Assembly (NCBI GenBank): GCA_963575745.1
Contig: CAUYUJ010017904.1
Location: 344,008-408,007, forward strand
Origin: Prorocentrum cordatum
Taxonomy: Eukaryota > Sar > Dinophyceae > Prorocentrales > Prorocentraceae
DNA length: 64,000 nucleotides
Reading direction: 5' to 3'
In this document: in pieces, positions 21,371 through 31,659 of the stretch
Layout: each line of letters begins with the position of its first letter
Position numbering within the stretch: position 1 is the stretch's first letter
Position numbers and translations under genes: made by a program
Notes under the pieces: generated by a model
What the model saw: only the letters and a program-made list of their open reading frames with translations
Databases searched by the model: none
Told to the model about the DNA's origin: nothing

Positions 21371-22615
21371 TCAAGAAGCGCCCCAGCGAAGGCAGTCCCA
21401 CACAACCTGTGCTGAGCCGAATTCTTCGAACTCATTCCAGTGATTCTGGAACAACCACTCGATGTACTTGTGCACGTTGCGGTCGGCCGACTGTCTCACT
21501 GCATTCAGGTCGCCACCATTGGCAACATGCTTGGCCATGAGCCTCGCGATCCTGACGTGTCGTCCACCTCGCTTCATCTTCTCCGTCCGAACGGTAGGTG
21601 GAATCCCCGACACTTCGTCTTCCAGCAGCACTGGGGCCACGTGCTCCTCGCCTGCGTGCTGCACCGCCTTCATGACGATGACGCCCGCATCGCTGAGCAA
21701 CTCCTCCACCTTGCTGAGCTGCTGTTTGAGCCACGGCACCTTGGCATCGTCGTCCATGCTGTGCTGACGACGGCGCTTGTGGGATGTGCCGCCCTCGTCC
21801 CAGCCGTGGTCGTCGTACTCGGCGCCCGTGGGCCGTGTCGCCCGCGCCCCAGCCGTGAGCGCCCCGCTGCTGTACTCGCCGCTGTGCTCGCACGTGTCGT
21901 ACACTGCTGTACTCGCTGCGCCACTGCCGCCACTGCTGTACTCGCCGCCACTGCTGTACTCGCCGCCACTGCTGTGCACGCCACCGTCGCCACTGCTGTA
22001 CTCGCCGCCACTGCCTTCGACAGCGTCGCCAACGTTCGGCTCGACCTCGCCGCCACAGTCGCCAGTCGTACTCGCAGTACTCGGCTGCGCCGCCACCCCG
22101 CCGTACTCGCAGTACTCGGCTGCGGCGCCCGTGTCGTGCTCCTCCGTCGGCTTGCTGTCCTCACGGCCACCTCCACTAGCCCACTTCGGCTTCGGTGGTG
22201 TCGCCACAAAACTGTCTGCTGTCGCCGCGGCACTGGCCGTGCCACTCTGGCCGCCTCCAGTCCGTCGACCTGGCATCGGCTTCGCCTTCGGCCACGGGGC
22301 GCAGGCGGGCGGGGCGGCGCTGTCCACGGCGTCGGCGGGGCCATGGTGCCAGCCCCACTTGGGGCCAGCCAGCAGGCGCGGTGCGGGCTCCTGATGCTCC
22401 CTGATCCCGCTGCTGGCTGCCACGGCGTGCAGCCTGTCGTACTCCTCCTTTGTGATGGTGACCATCGGGGGCTCCTGCTGGGGCGAGGCGGGCTCTCCTG
22501 CTGCGCATGGGCTCGCCGTCGGGCGCGGGGCCGCGCGCTGGGGCTCCCGCGGGCGAGCCGTGGACGCGGCCGATGACGGCCTGGCCCTCTGCGACGGGCG
22601 GGGAGGCTCGGCCAT
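21371..22615 (-). CDS. Low-complexity protein with conserved C-terminal domain (paralog 2), intronless
   Basis: 414 residues from ATG 22615 (MAEPPRPSQRARPSSAAS), eight bases after a relict SL. The N-terminal half is P/A/S-rich. Around residues 205-260 it carries repeats of GGEYSSG and GDGGVHSSGG that are nearly identical to those in paralog 1. A basic patch (SHKRRRQHSMDDDAK) could be a nuclear signal. The C-terminal 75 residues (RGGRHVRIARLMAKHVANGG to IEWLFQNHWNEFEEFG) match exon 2 of paralog 1. Paralog 1 has an intron before this domain and this gene does not, which fits a copy made from spliced mRNA. Function unknown. Confidence 0.7.
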   Translation of the reverse strand: MAEPPRPSQRARPSSAASTARPREPQRAAPRPTASPCAAGEPASPQQEPPMVTITKEEYDRLHAVAASSGIREHQEPAPRLLAGPKWGWHHGPADAVDSAAPPACAPWPKAKPMPGRRTGGGQSGTASAAATADSFVATPPKPKWASGGGREDSKPTEEHDTGAAAEYCEYGGVAAQPSTASTTGDCGGEVEPNVGDAVEGSGGEYSSGDGGVHSSGGEYSSGGEYSSGGSGAASTAVYDTCEHSGEYSSGALTAGARATRPTGAEYDDHGWDEGGTSHKRRRQHSMDDDAKVPWLKQQLSKVEELLSDAGVIVMKAVQHAGEEHVAPVLLEDEVSGIPPTVRTEKMKRGGRHVRIARLMAKHVANGGDLNAVRQSADRNVHKYIEWLFQNHWNEFEEFGSAQVVWDCLRWGAS

Positions 22616-22623
22616 GGCCCCGT

Positions 22624-22646
22624 CTTGAGCCAAAATATGGCTACAG
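22624..22646 (-). other. Relict dinoflagellate spliced leader
   Basis: The coding strand reads CTGTAGCCATATTTTGG then CTCAAG. This is the SL core with one substitution and a two-base insertion after CCAT. Only eight bases separate it from the ATG at 22615. AT-rich sequence lies directly upstream (about 22650-22703). CCCCGTCTT at 22618-22626 and AAGACGGGG at 22703-22711 form an inverted pair around it. Confidence 0.85.
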
Positions 22647-22711
22647 GGTAACGTTGTTATCAATATTATAACAATATTTGCCTAAACCAATGAACCGATA
22701 TTAAGACGGGG

Positions 22712-23178
22712 GGTGCGACTTGGCCCGCGGGGGCGCGGTTCCGGAACTGGGCCGCCGCGTCAATTGGTGACGGCGGCGGTGCTTTTATCTTCGCGCCCTC
22801 GATCGTGGCGCTTCCTTATTCACGCATATACTTGTGAGCGCCATATATTGCCTTACATATGTTTCTATCGTTGCACACCATACCTTGACGCTGTATATAT
22901 TCGCGCATCGTGCTTATCATTGTGTTAGCTTAACACATCCACATTGTTTTTATCTCCGCGCATACTGATGATTGGGAACTTGAGTGATGACACTCGCTGT
23001 TTTCTCGTGCGTGAATGTGCGAGTTATGCAGGCGGCACCACTTGTTTCGAGCCGCGTCCAGAGGCGGAGCCACGGCGACGAGCCGCGGCGCGTGCACTGT
23101 TCGATGCGGACCCGCGGCGACCAGCCCTGGCGCGTGAACTATTATATATAAGTCCTTATTTGAATATACGTGTATATC
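22712..23178. repeat. Intergenic stretch with a dispersed 50-bp repeat
   Basis: No gene is seen. At about 23045-23090 the complement of the plus strand reads GCGGCTCGTCGCCGTGGC then TCCGCCTCTGGACGCGGCTC. Related copies lie at 33236-33282 and 34386-34442. A second partial unit (CGACCAGCCCTGGCGCGTGAA) lies at about 23118-23138. Confidence 0.6.
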
Positions 23179-23944
23179 TAGTGGCCGTCGGCCCATCCCG
23201 CCGCCGTGCCTGGATTCGTGGACATTGGATGTTGTTGGAGGCTCTTGGGCCGTCGTGGAGCGGCGGCGGACCGAAAGCGCGACGATCTCAAATTCTGGGC
23301 CACTGGGGGAATGTCTGCAGTATGCCTCAAGTGGATCGAATAAGTACGACTTGAGGCACGCCCGTTGCATGCCTCAAGTAGTTCCGATCGGGTACCACCT
23401 GAGGCGCGTCGTCAGTATGCCTAATGTGTTAGCAAACAAATTCCCTTTAGAGGCATGTCGGCAATATGCATCAAGTGGTGCCGAATGTATGTGTGTCTGG
23501 ATCTCATGTTACGCCTTTCGGGGGTCTCTGGAAGACAGTGTTGAAGCCTCTTGGGGGCAGTTTTGGGGTATAGTCTTTTGTGGCTTCTTGGGGGCTGCTT
23601 GGGGCGTCTTGGAGGCATCTTGGAGGGCCTGGGGGCATCTTGGGGCACTCTTGGGGCCCCCTGGGGTTTCTGGGGGCGAACCACTTGATTGTTTTAATTG
23701 TTTTGACGCCCTCTTGGGCCCCTCTTGGTGCCGTCATTGAGCCCTCTTGGGCCGTCTTGGAGCCCTCTTGTGCCGTATTGGGGGCCGTCTTGGGTCGTCT
23801 TGGGGCTGTCTTAGTTAGGGCTTCTTGGGGCCGTCTTGGGGGTGCTATTGGGCCGTCTCAGAGCGTCGGGAAGCAGAAAAGGTGCGAAAGCAAAGCTCAT
23901 TGAAACACACAATGGAAAATCAACAATTTTAGCATCTCGGGGCA
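23179..23944 (+). repeat. Composite repeat family 2, copy 2, left part
   Basis: Matches 3864-4570 block by block: GCCTGGATTCGTGGACAT, the TATGCCTCAAGTGG-type units (23310-23425), then CTTGGGG-type units, the anchor GGGAAGCAGAAAAGG and AATCAACAATTTTAGCATCT. At 23945 the match stops and a family 1 repeat begins. The remainder resumes at about 25045. Confidence 0.75.
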
Positions 23945-25041
23945 ATCTTAATCCCACCAACCCTCTGGGCGTAGGTGGTTTAAGGAGTTTCCTCTTCCAA
24001 CTTCCTTCTTCCCCTTCGGGGAGGGGTTTACCCATCCCCCCTACCCCCTCCCCTGGACCTGGACGGGGCGTTCCACGAGGGGTTGGAGCGTCCAAGATGG
24101 CCCAGGATTGCTCCAAGAGCGCCTCGGAGAGCCCAAGATGAGCTCCAAGATTGCTCAATACAGCTTCAGATGCCCCACGATGGCTCCGAAGATGGTCCAA
24201 GATGCCCCGTGACCGCCCCAATACGGCTCCAAAAGGCCAAATAGCTCCCCAAGGATGCTCCCCAATAAGCCAAAATCCTTCAACAACCTACGGAAAATCA
24301 ATGATGTTCTGCTTCTCTCCTTTTCGCTTCCGATGGCCATCCGAGACCTCAACATTGCTCCAAGAGGGCACAAGAGGGCCCCAAGAGGGGCCCAAGAGAG
24401 CCCCAAGACAGCCCCAAGAGCGCCCAAGAGCGCTCCAAGAGCGCTCCAAGAGCGCCCCAAGAGGGCCCCATAATGCGATTTTAAAGGCTCTAGAGGGGCA
24501 ACGCTAATGAAAGCTCCCCTCTTTTTCTATATATCTCCTCCAAGATTGCCCCAAGAAGCGCCCATGCGGCCCCAAGAGGCCCCCAAGATTGCCACAGGAG
24601 GCCACCCCAAAAGCCACCAAGAGGCCCCAACGATGCCCCCAAGAGGACCCCATAGGCCTCTCCGATGCACCCAAGGCGCCCAAGAGACCCCCAGGACCGC
24701 CAGGAGACCCCCAAGGCGCCCCAAGAGGCCTCCAAGAAGCGCCCAAGAGAGATCCCAAGAGGCTCCGAAAGGCATCTACAAGACCTTTGGCCCTTTTGCT
24801 TGCTCTCCTCCTCATCATCATCCTTCTGCCCCTCCTTCCTCCTCCTCATCCTCCTCCTCCTCCTATTCATATTCCTTCTCTCCACTCCCTTATCTATCCA
24901 TCCAGCCTCCCCCGTCTCCTCATTCCTCATTCGCACGGTTCGGCTGTCTCCCATCTTTGCTCCCGCACGTCCCTGATCACCTCAACTCGCCTGGGCGTTG
25001 CTTCTGGATGGGCTGGTGGGGATACGCGCAGCGTGAGGAAT
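23945..25041 (-). repeat. Composite repeat family 1, copy 5, nested in family 2
   Basis: Starts with end B (ATCCCACCAACCCTCTGGGC, then GTAGGTGGTTTAAGGAG) and the hairpin region (24018-24039, one mismatch). TCCAAGAGGGCC-type units follow (24080-24770) with the anchor CGCTTCCGATGGCC. Then comes a CCT-rich tract, GATCACCTCAACTCGCC, and end A (GGATGGGCTGGTGGGGATA then CGCGCAGCGTGAGGAATT). Family 2 sequence lies on both sides. Confidence 0.8.
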
Positions 25042-25044
25042 TGG

Positions 25045-25360
25045 GAGGGCCCTTAGGGGCCTCTTGGGCGGTCTGTGCGGCATATTGGCCCGTATTGGGG
25101 CCATATTGAGCGTCTTGGAGCGCTCATTGGGTGTATTCGGGGCCTCTCGGGGCCTTCGTTGCCAGTCGTGAGGCCCGCTTGGGCCCGAAAACGCCACGCG
25201 GGAAGCTGCGAGAAGCCCCAGGAGAACCGCGGGAAGGCCAGAGAGAATTGGAAATTGTGGTTATGGTCCCCTTACTGAGGACCGAGGCTCGGAGGATTGT
25301 ACACGGGACCTGAGGACACGCCCACTCCGTGCCGCGCGGCACGGTTGCGGATATACATAC
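25045..25360 (+). repeat. Composite repeat family 2, copy 2, right part
   Basis: Continues the homology with 4590-4926: CTTGGGG-type units, GAAGCCCCAGGAGAACCGCG, GAGAGAATTGGAAATTG, and the tail CGCGCGGCACGGTTGCGGA (about 25333-25351). Confidence 0.75.
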
Positions 25361-25535
25361 ACAAATACAGGCATATACGCATACAAATGCATGTACGTGC
25401 ATACCAACGCATTGCATCGGTGACATTGCTCGCAGCATATCCCGTTACGTCCGCGGTCATTTGTTGCTCTAACTTGCATTGCGTGTCGGCGCTCGCGCCT
25501 CTTACCGACTCAAGCCGCGTGCGCGCGCGCGCGAG

Positions 25536-25919
25536 ATGTCAGGCGTCGCCCCTGCAGGCGACCCTCCAGAGAGTCCACCAGGGTCGCCGATATCTCCGCC
25601 GCCTGGCGTCAGCGCCGCCGCTCTTGCAGGCGACGCTCCTGCACGCGACGCGCCTGCAGGCGACGCTTCCTCGGGCTCGCACGCGGGCGAAGGGATGTCG
25701 TCGGAGCCCGCGGAGGCTGCCCCTTCGGTTGACGACAGGCGCAAGCGGAGCATCACGCGCACGTATTCTGCGATCGCCGACATGCCCGAATCTGCTCGGA
25801 ACACGTTCAACATGATGCAGTCTGATGACGGCCCTTCCAATACAAACATGACACGCTCGATACGTTATAAGATCACGTACACCATCGAAGATGCAGTGGT
25901 CTTCGAGGACTCGGACTGA
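25536..25919 (+). CDS. Small hypothetical protein, 127 aa
   Basis: Starts at ATG 25536 (MSGVAPAGDPPESPPGS). The first 55 residues are A/G/P/D repeats around AGDAPARDAPAGDA. The rest is less simple: RRKRSITRTYSAIADMPE, then IRYKITYTIEDAVVFEDSD at the end. No domain recognised, no membrane segment. Intronless and isolated. A loose SL-like string (CCGCGGTCATTTGTTGCTC) starts at 25451, but it needs gaps to align and I do not rely on it. Confidence 0.45.
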   Translation: MSGVAPAGDPPESPPGSPISPPPGVSAAALAGDAPARDAPAGDASSGSHAGEGMSSEPAEAAPSVDDRRKRSITRTYSAIADMPESARNTFNMMQSDDGPSNTNMTRSIRYKITYTIEDAVVFEDSD

Positions 25920-26382
25920 GATTCCTGCACGATCGAGCGGCGCAGGCCATTCGGTCTCTTCGGTTGCAGCATCGGATGTTGCGTGACAGCAAGTGTCGCG
26001 GAGCATTCATTGATTCGTCTGTCGTGCACTCGTGAACTTTTGTGTGGCTGCTGCGTCGGGTACTCTGCGGCACGAGCAAGTGCGCTGCTATGCGCTATGG
26101 TGTACTGTTCTGCGGATCACGTTTCAACGACGACCGTCAGCGACGGAACCCATGTGTAACTTGGGGGAGGATGTAACAGTGATAACAACATGCGCGTGCC
26201 TGGGGTTGTGAGGGGCGGCGGTGGTCGTGGGAGGGGGAATGTGGGGGAAGGCATCAGCAGCTCTGTATTGCACCCCCCCCCCCTGTCCGTAGAACTGATT
26301 CTCTCGAAGGCAATCCTCGATCGCTCTTTCAGAGCGCCCGACCCGAGTGCCGCCCCGCGCGCCCTACTCCCCGACCGCCTCG
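25920..26382. other. Intergenic stretch, no gene recognised
   Basis: Contains a C10-11 run near 26270-26283. CCGTAG at 26287-26292 and CTCGAAG at 26303-26309 are loosely reminiscent of the two ends of an SL, 73 bases before the next ATG, but the middle does not match. Confidence 0.4.
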
Positions 26383-27060
26383 ATGGCGCAGCGCTCGAGC
26401 TTGGCGTGCAGGGGCGTCGCTGGCGCTCGGGCGTTCGTGGACAACATGTGGGTCGACGGCATTGATGCAGAGACTGGGTGGATCGATCCCGCCATTTGGG
26501 AACGGTTGTCTCCATCTGACAAGGAGCGGTACTACGAGCTTGTGCAGAATATGCTGGCCCAGCGCAAGTCCGCCCATGGGCAGCCCAGCGACGGCGACGG
26601 CGCGCAGCAGGACAACGTGCAGCAGATCGGCGACGGCGCGCAGCAGGACAACGTGCAGCAGGACGGCGATGGCGCGCAGCAGGACAGCGTGCAGCAGGAC
26701 GACCAGCACGACGATGGTGCCACGCACCACGGCAGCGCTCAGCCCAGCGTGCAGCATGACAACGGCAACCAGGGCAGTGGCAACCGTGCCGTGGCTCAGC
26801 AGTACGATGGCCAGGGCGACGATGATCAGACGGGCAGTGGCAAGGACCAGCACTCCGACACGCAGCACGACAATGGCCAGCAGGCCGTGGCTGAGATCTA
26901 CCCCAGTGCACAACGGCGCCACCGCAGGATGTTCCAGGCGCAGGCTGTCTTGAGTGACCTGTACACGGACCTGAGCACGATTGAGAAGAAGATCGACGCG
27001 CAGGATAAGATGATCAGCTACTTGGCCGAGAAGATCAAGAACCTCGAGAATCAGATCTGA
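26383..27060 (+). CDS. Q/D-rich protein with C-terminal coiled coil, 225 aa
   Basis: Starts at ATG 26383 (MAQRSSLACRGVAGARAF). Residues 20-60 look globular (VDGIDAETGWIDPAIWERLS). Residues 65-105 are tandem copies of a GDGAQQDNVQQ-type 11-residue repeat. Residues 105-175 are H/Q/D/G-rich. The last 50 residues (LSDLYTDLSTIEKKIDAQDK onward, ending KIKNLENQI) have heptad spacing typical of a leucine-zipper-like coiled coil. Single exon. A 102-base poly(A) run lies 160 bases after the stop. Function unknown; the coiled coil suggests self-assembly or partner binding. Confidence 0.55.
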   Translation: MAQRSSLACRGVAGARAFVDNMWVDGIDAETGWIDPAIWERLSPSDKERYYELVQNMLAQRKSAHGQPSDGDGAQQDNVQQIGDGAQQDNVQQDGDGAQQDSVQQDDQHDDGATHHGSAQPSVQHDNGNQGSGNRAVAQQYDGQGDDDQTGSGKDQHSDTQHDNGQQAVAEIYPSAQRRHRRMFQAQAVLSDLYTDLSTIEKKIDAQDKMISYLAEKIKNLENQI

Positions 27061-27219
27061 GGCGGCCACTAGGCGCGCGCCTATAATAGATAAGGGCGCT
27101 CCTTGCGCCCGAGCGCATACAGAGCGCTCCTTCGCTCAACCGCGGGACGCCGCCCCCCTGCGAGTCGAGCGCGCTATGCCATTCCCGCGGGCATTCGTGC
27201 CGCCTGCGAGATGAGAGAG

Positions 27220-27322
<103 letters not shown>

Positions 27323-27424
27323 GCGACCGCGCGATGCATCCGCGGGCGCGCGCGCCGCCCCTGCACAGATCTCCCGCGGGCACGCGTGATGTGACGCGGG
27401 TGCCACCTTTCGTGCAAGCCTCGG

Positions 27425-27690
27425 TCATCGACTCTCGAGTCTCGGACCGCTAACATCGAGCCCCGATCCTCCCCTCACAACTCGATCGATCATCGAGCCT
27501 CGAGTCGCATGCTCGATCCTCGAGCTTAGATCATCGACCCACCTCGAGCCTCGACCCTCGATCCTCGAACCTCGAACCTCGACCCTCGATGATCAAATCT
27601 TGAACCTCGAGCCTCGATTCTACATCCTCGAAACTCCATATGCGAACCTCGGTCCTCGATCATCGAACCTCGACCAAGCAACGAGCTTCT
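27425..27690. repeat. Degenerate CTCGA/CCTCGAACCTCGA array
   Basis: Short units of about 7-8 bases (CCTCGAC, CCTCGAA, CCTCGAT) cover this stretch. No gene is seen here or in 27691-28026. Confidence 0.75.
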
Positions 27691-28026
27691 CAGCAGGTAT
27701 GGGGTCCCCCACTATGTACGATCCACCCGAAAATAGTTAGGGCCCTGACTCGCCAAGTAGAATCACACTCTCAGACGTAGATCGGATCTAAATACAATAG
27801 GTCAGCACCACCCCTCCCCATGTACATATAGCAATTCCAGCACCGAACGTAGATGCTGCTTCAGAGCAGGTGGATAAGGACCCCCCAACGCGCGTGGAAG
27901 ACGATCCCAGCAATCCTATAATACTCTCACGACAAGTGCGTCGGGAACTCCCCACAATAGATATAAACCGATAATCAACGAGACGATATGGCACCTTCCG
28001 ACCGACACGTATATATGGCACTCCCA

Positions 28027-29676
28027 GCAGTGAACCCACCTCTGGGCGCAGGTGGTTTATGGCGTTCCTCTTTCCAATATCACTCCTTTCCCAGCTCGGG
28101 AGGTTTACGCCCTCTCCCCTCCCCCCCGCCCGCTCACCCGCCCACCCCACGCACGCACACGCGCACGCGCACACGCATACACACACAGGCACACTGCGTC
28201 TAGAGGGGCTCCCCGCGAAGGGTTAGAGCGCCCATGCTGGCTCAATGGATTTGCTCCAAGAGGGCCCCAGATAGCCCAGATGGCTTCAAGATTACACAAC
28301 AGACATCAAGATTGCGCCTCCGACATGCATCCAGGCTCCAATGCGGCTCCAATATACGGTTTCAATTGCAATCTGAGCCCTCCAGGACCACCCTCCCCCT
28401 CAACAAAGATGCAACAATTGCACCAAGACCAAAGGAACATCAATGTTGTTTGCTTTGTCGATCGTTGTCTTCCGATGCGCTCTTGAGGCGTCAGGATGGC
28501 CCCAATATGGCCGAATGGAGCCCCAAGACGCCCAATATGCTCCCACGAGCTCACATACTATAGCGCTCCAAGAGCGGCCCGCGATCGCCCAATGCGCCTC
28601 TTTTGGGCATCCGAGAGGGGGCGGGGTGGGGTGGAGGGGCGGCGTGCGTGTGTGTATGTGTGTGTGTGGCAGCGACTGCCCCAAGAGGCATCTCAGAGTC
28701 ACAAAACAACTCCTGATGCCCACCTCCCCCCCGCCCACCTCCCCCACCCCCCCACCCACCCACCCACCCCACCCACCCACACCACCCACAGCCCACCATA
28801 CCCACCCACCCACCCACCCACCCACCCCCTCGCACCCCACCCCCACCCACCCACACCCCACCACAGAGCCCCCACCATATAGCCACCAATAACGCTGTGA
28901 GAGGACCCCAACTTAAGGGAGCCCATGGCTCCAATGGGCATCAGAGAAAACGTTTCCGAGGCGGTTGTTAACCTGCCTGCTCTCACCGCCACCGTCATCA
29001 CCTGCAGCAACAACATCAGCACCACAATCTCCAGCGACAGCACTATAGCAGCAGCGGCAGCACCATCAGCACCACCACCACTGTCAGCATCAGCACCAGC
29101 AGCAGCATCGGCAGCAGCACTATCAGCAGCACCAGCATCACCACGATCAGCAGCAAACGCATTAGCAGCATCACCAACACCAGCAGCACGAGAACCATCA
29201 CCGCCAGAAGCAGAAACAACAGCAGCACCACCACCAACAAAAACAGCAATACCAGCACCAGCAGCAGCACCAGCAGCAGCACCAGCAGCAACGCGAGAAC
29301 CATCAACGCCATCAGCAGCAGAATCAGCACAACCAGCAGCATCACCACCAGCAGCAACACCACCAGCGGCAATAACACCAGCAGCAGCACCAGCAGCACC
29401 TGCCCAGCAGCAGCACCACCACCAGCACCAGCAACATCACCAGCAGCACGAGAACCAGCAACACCAGCAACATCACCAGCAGCAGCAGCAGTGCCAGCAA
29501 CAGCAACAGCACCCGTAGCAGCATCCGCACCCTTCGCTATACCACAGATATCTCAATTCAGCGGTATTGCCCGCGCTGTCGCACTATGTGGGTTTATTCA
29601 GCCCTTCTCCCGTCAGCTCTCCAGGAGATTGTTCCTGGATGGGCTGGTGGAGATACGCAAAGCGTCAATAATTGGC
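28027..29676 (-). repeat. Composite repeat family 1, copy 6, both ends, mixed interior
   Basis: Starts with an end B variant (AACCCACCTCTGGGCGCAGG, then TGGTTTATGG) and continues with CCAAGAGGGCCCCAG-type units and the anchor CTTCCGATGCGC near 28467-28478. A CCCACC-rich tract follows (28700-28862), then CAGAGAAAACGTTTCCGAGG and GTTGTTAACC. A CAG/CAC triplet tract follows (28990-29520), and it closes with end A (GGATGGGCTGGTGGAGATA then CGCAAAGCGTCAATAATT, 29636-29672). This copy carries both interior types seen separately elsewhere. Confidence 0.75.
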
Positions 29677-29990
29677 AATATACGTAGATCGGTCTTCGCC
29701 GTATGTTGAATCTCGCTCCGATATATGTGATACATTATTATATGTATATGAATCCAACACCTCCTCCACCGAACCGCCGCCCAATGAAGGGCAATATGCG
29801 AATGGCCGCGTCGGCCACCGCGGCGGCCGCTGGCCACCACTAAACAAAAGAGTGCCTGGCGGCGCATTGGCCATGGGTTGTTGATATCACCATCCTCCAT
29901 ATTCGAGAGAGGGAGAAAGAGATATAGAGAGAGAGAGGGGGACTGCATATATGTGTATATATATACACATATGTATGTGTGTATATATAT
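29677..29990. other. Spacer between composite repeats
   Basis: No gene is seen. Contains GA-rich (29905-29940) and TA/TG microsatellites (29946-29990). Long minus-strand frames across this stretch and the next repeat are artefacts. Confidence 0.5.
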
Positions 29991-31110
29991 ATGGCTCCAA
30001 GACTGCCCCAAGACGGTTCCAAGTGCCCAGGCCCTTCCGAGAGCCACCCCGAGAAACCCAAATTTGGTGCGAAACCTGAATGACACAAACGTAGCGTTGC
30101 CGTCTCGCCTTCTCTCTTCTAGTGAGCTCTTGAGGCTCCAAGGTGGCCCCAATATGGCCCAATGCGATGGGAACAGGGTGGCGGGGGGGCGGGAGAGGGG
30201 GGTGGGGAGGGGGGGTGAAGGTGGCGCGGGGGTGATGGCGGGGTGGGGTTGGGGGGCGAAGGGGGCGGGAGGGGGGGGAGGGAGGTGGGGGGGGGGGGGT
30301 GCGGGCGCGAAAGGGGGTGGTGTTGGAATTGGGTTGGAGAGCGGGGAAGAGGGGGGAGGGGCCAGGGAATGGCGGATGGGGGGGTGGGGGGGTGGGAGGA
30401 GAGGGGGGGGGGGGGGGGGGGGGGTGCGGGGGAGGGGGGGGGGGGTGGGGGGGTGGTGGGGAGGGGTGGGGAGGATGGCGGGTGGAGGGGGGTGGAAAGG
30501 GGGGGGGGGTTGCAAAAGCGCAAATGCGTTTTCAGTTTTTTCTGGAAACAATGTGGGCAAGATTCCCCCGAGGGGCTTCTCGCGCCCCTCGCAATAGCCG
30601 CAAGATGGCACCAAGACCAGGTCAATCAATTGGGCCGCACCGTGGGCCCCACGAGAAATCAACGACAAGCCCGATATCGGCCCGAGAGGCACCCGAGAAA
30701 ACGTGCCCGAGGCGAATCTTAAACTGCATGATTCCACCGTTACCGCCATCACCAGCAGAAGCATGAGCAGCAACGCCACAACCGCCAGCAACCGCATTTG
30801 CATAAGCATGAGCACCATCAGCACCACCGCAATCACCAGCACCAGCAACACAACCAACATCAGCACCGCCACCAGCACCCGCAGCAGCATCAGTTGCAGC
30901 ACAAACGTCAGCATCACCAGCACCAACAGCAGCGCCACCAGCACCCGCAACACCACGAGAATCGTTAACACAACCAGCAACACCAGCAGCAGCATCACCA
31001 CCACCATCAGCAGCAACACCAACACCATCGCATAAGCAGCGTCACCAGCTGCAGCAGCATCATCATCACCACAAGCAACAGCACCAACACCATCACCGAC
31101 TTCACGAGAA
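29991..31110 (-). repeat. Composite repeat family 1, copy 7 (G-rich and CAG-rich)
   Basis: Starts with CCAAGACTGCCCCAAGACGG-type units, then a G-rich tract (30175-30512) with strong G-quadruplex potential, then TTTTTTCTGGAAACAATGTG (30535-30554). CCGAGAAAACGTGCCCGAGG (30694-30713) follows, then a CAG/CAC tract to about 31100. End A is not present; the copy stops in CGCGCG-rich DNA. Confidence 0.65.
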
Positions 31111-31193
31111 AAAGCCACCCGCGCGCGCGCGGGTGACCATGGCGACCAGCGCGCGCGCGCGCGCGAGCGCGCGCGTCGGAGTTCAGTATTGCG

Positions 31194-31323
31194 CGCGCGT
31201 CGGGGTTCTGTATTGTCCACAATAAAAGGTTACATATAATGTCACAGGCTGAATTCAAACTTTCTGCTGTTCCCTAAAAGGGGCGCGTTGGCCTATTGTG
31301 GACAATACAGACCTCCGACGCGC
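31194..31323. repeat. 130-bp unit with inverted ends
   Basis: The left end reads CGCGTCGGGGTTCTGTATTG then TCCACAATA. The right end (31295-31323) reads TATTGTGGACAATACAGACC then TCCGACGCG, the reverse complement with about two differences. Parts of the same unit recur at 31300-31430, 31440-31560, 32215-32320 and 32800-32850. The interior contains GAATTCAAAC and CCCTAAAAGG or CTTTAAAGAG. No gene is seen. Confidence 0.7.
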
Positions 31324-31560
31324 GCGCGCGCGCGTTAATGAGTTTGTCCACAAGAAAAGCCGACATACAATTCCAAAAATTGAATTCAAACATTATGTTG
31401 CGTTTTAAAGAGACGGGCGCGTCGACTTTTCCAATGTGCATGGACAATGCAGAGCTCCGACGCGCGCGAGTTGAGAGTTCTAAGATATTGTCCGCAACAT
31501 GTGATTCCTCTAACTGAATTCAACATTTCTGTATGTCTTTAAAGAGTCTTGGTTTAAGTG
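31324..31560. repeat. Tandem copies of the 31.2-kb unit
   Basis: Two further units of about 120 bp follow the inverted-ended one. Shared words are TTGTCCACAA or TTGTCCGCAA, CTGAATTCAA, and TTTTAAAGAGACGGGCGCG or TCTTTAAAGAGTC. The second unit carries GCAGAGCTCCGACGCGCGCG. Confidence 0.65.
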
Positions 31561-31659
31561 ACTTTCCAACTCTCATGGCTCGTGGCTCATGGTGCCATAG
31601 TGGTTTTTGTGGTTTCATCGAAGAGCACGCATGGTGGGCATCTCCCAAGATACATCGTA

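Noticed and set aside
29613-31220. 535-codon minus-strand open frame
   Set aside because: It crosses two composite repeats, G-rich tracts and microsatellites; the peptide is homopolymeric (L, P, H, V runs).
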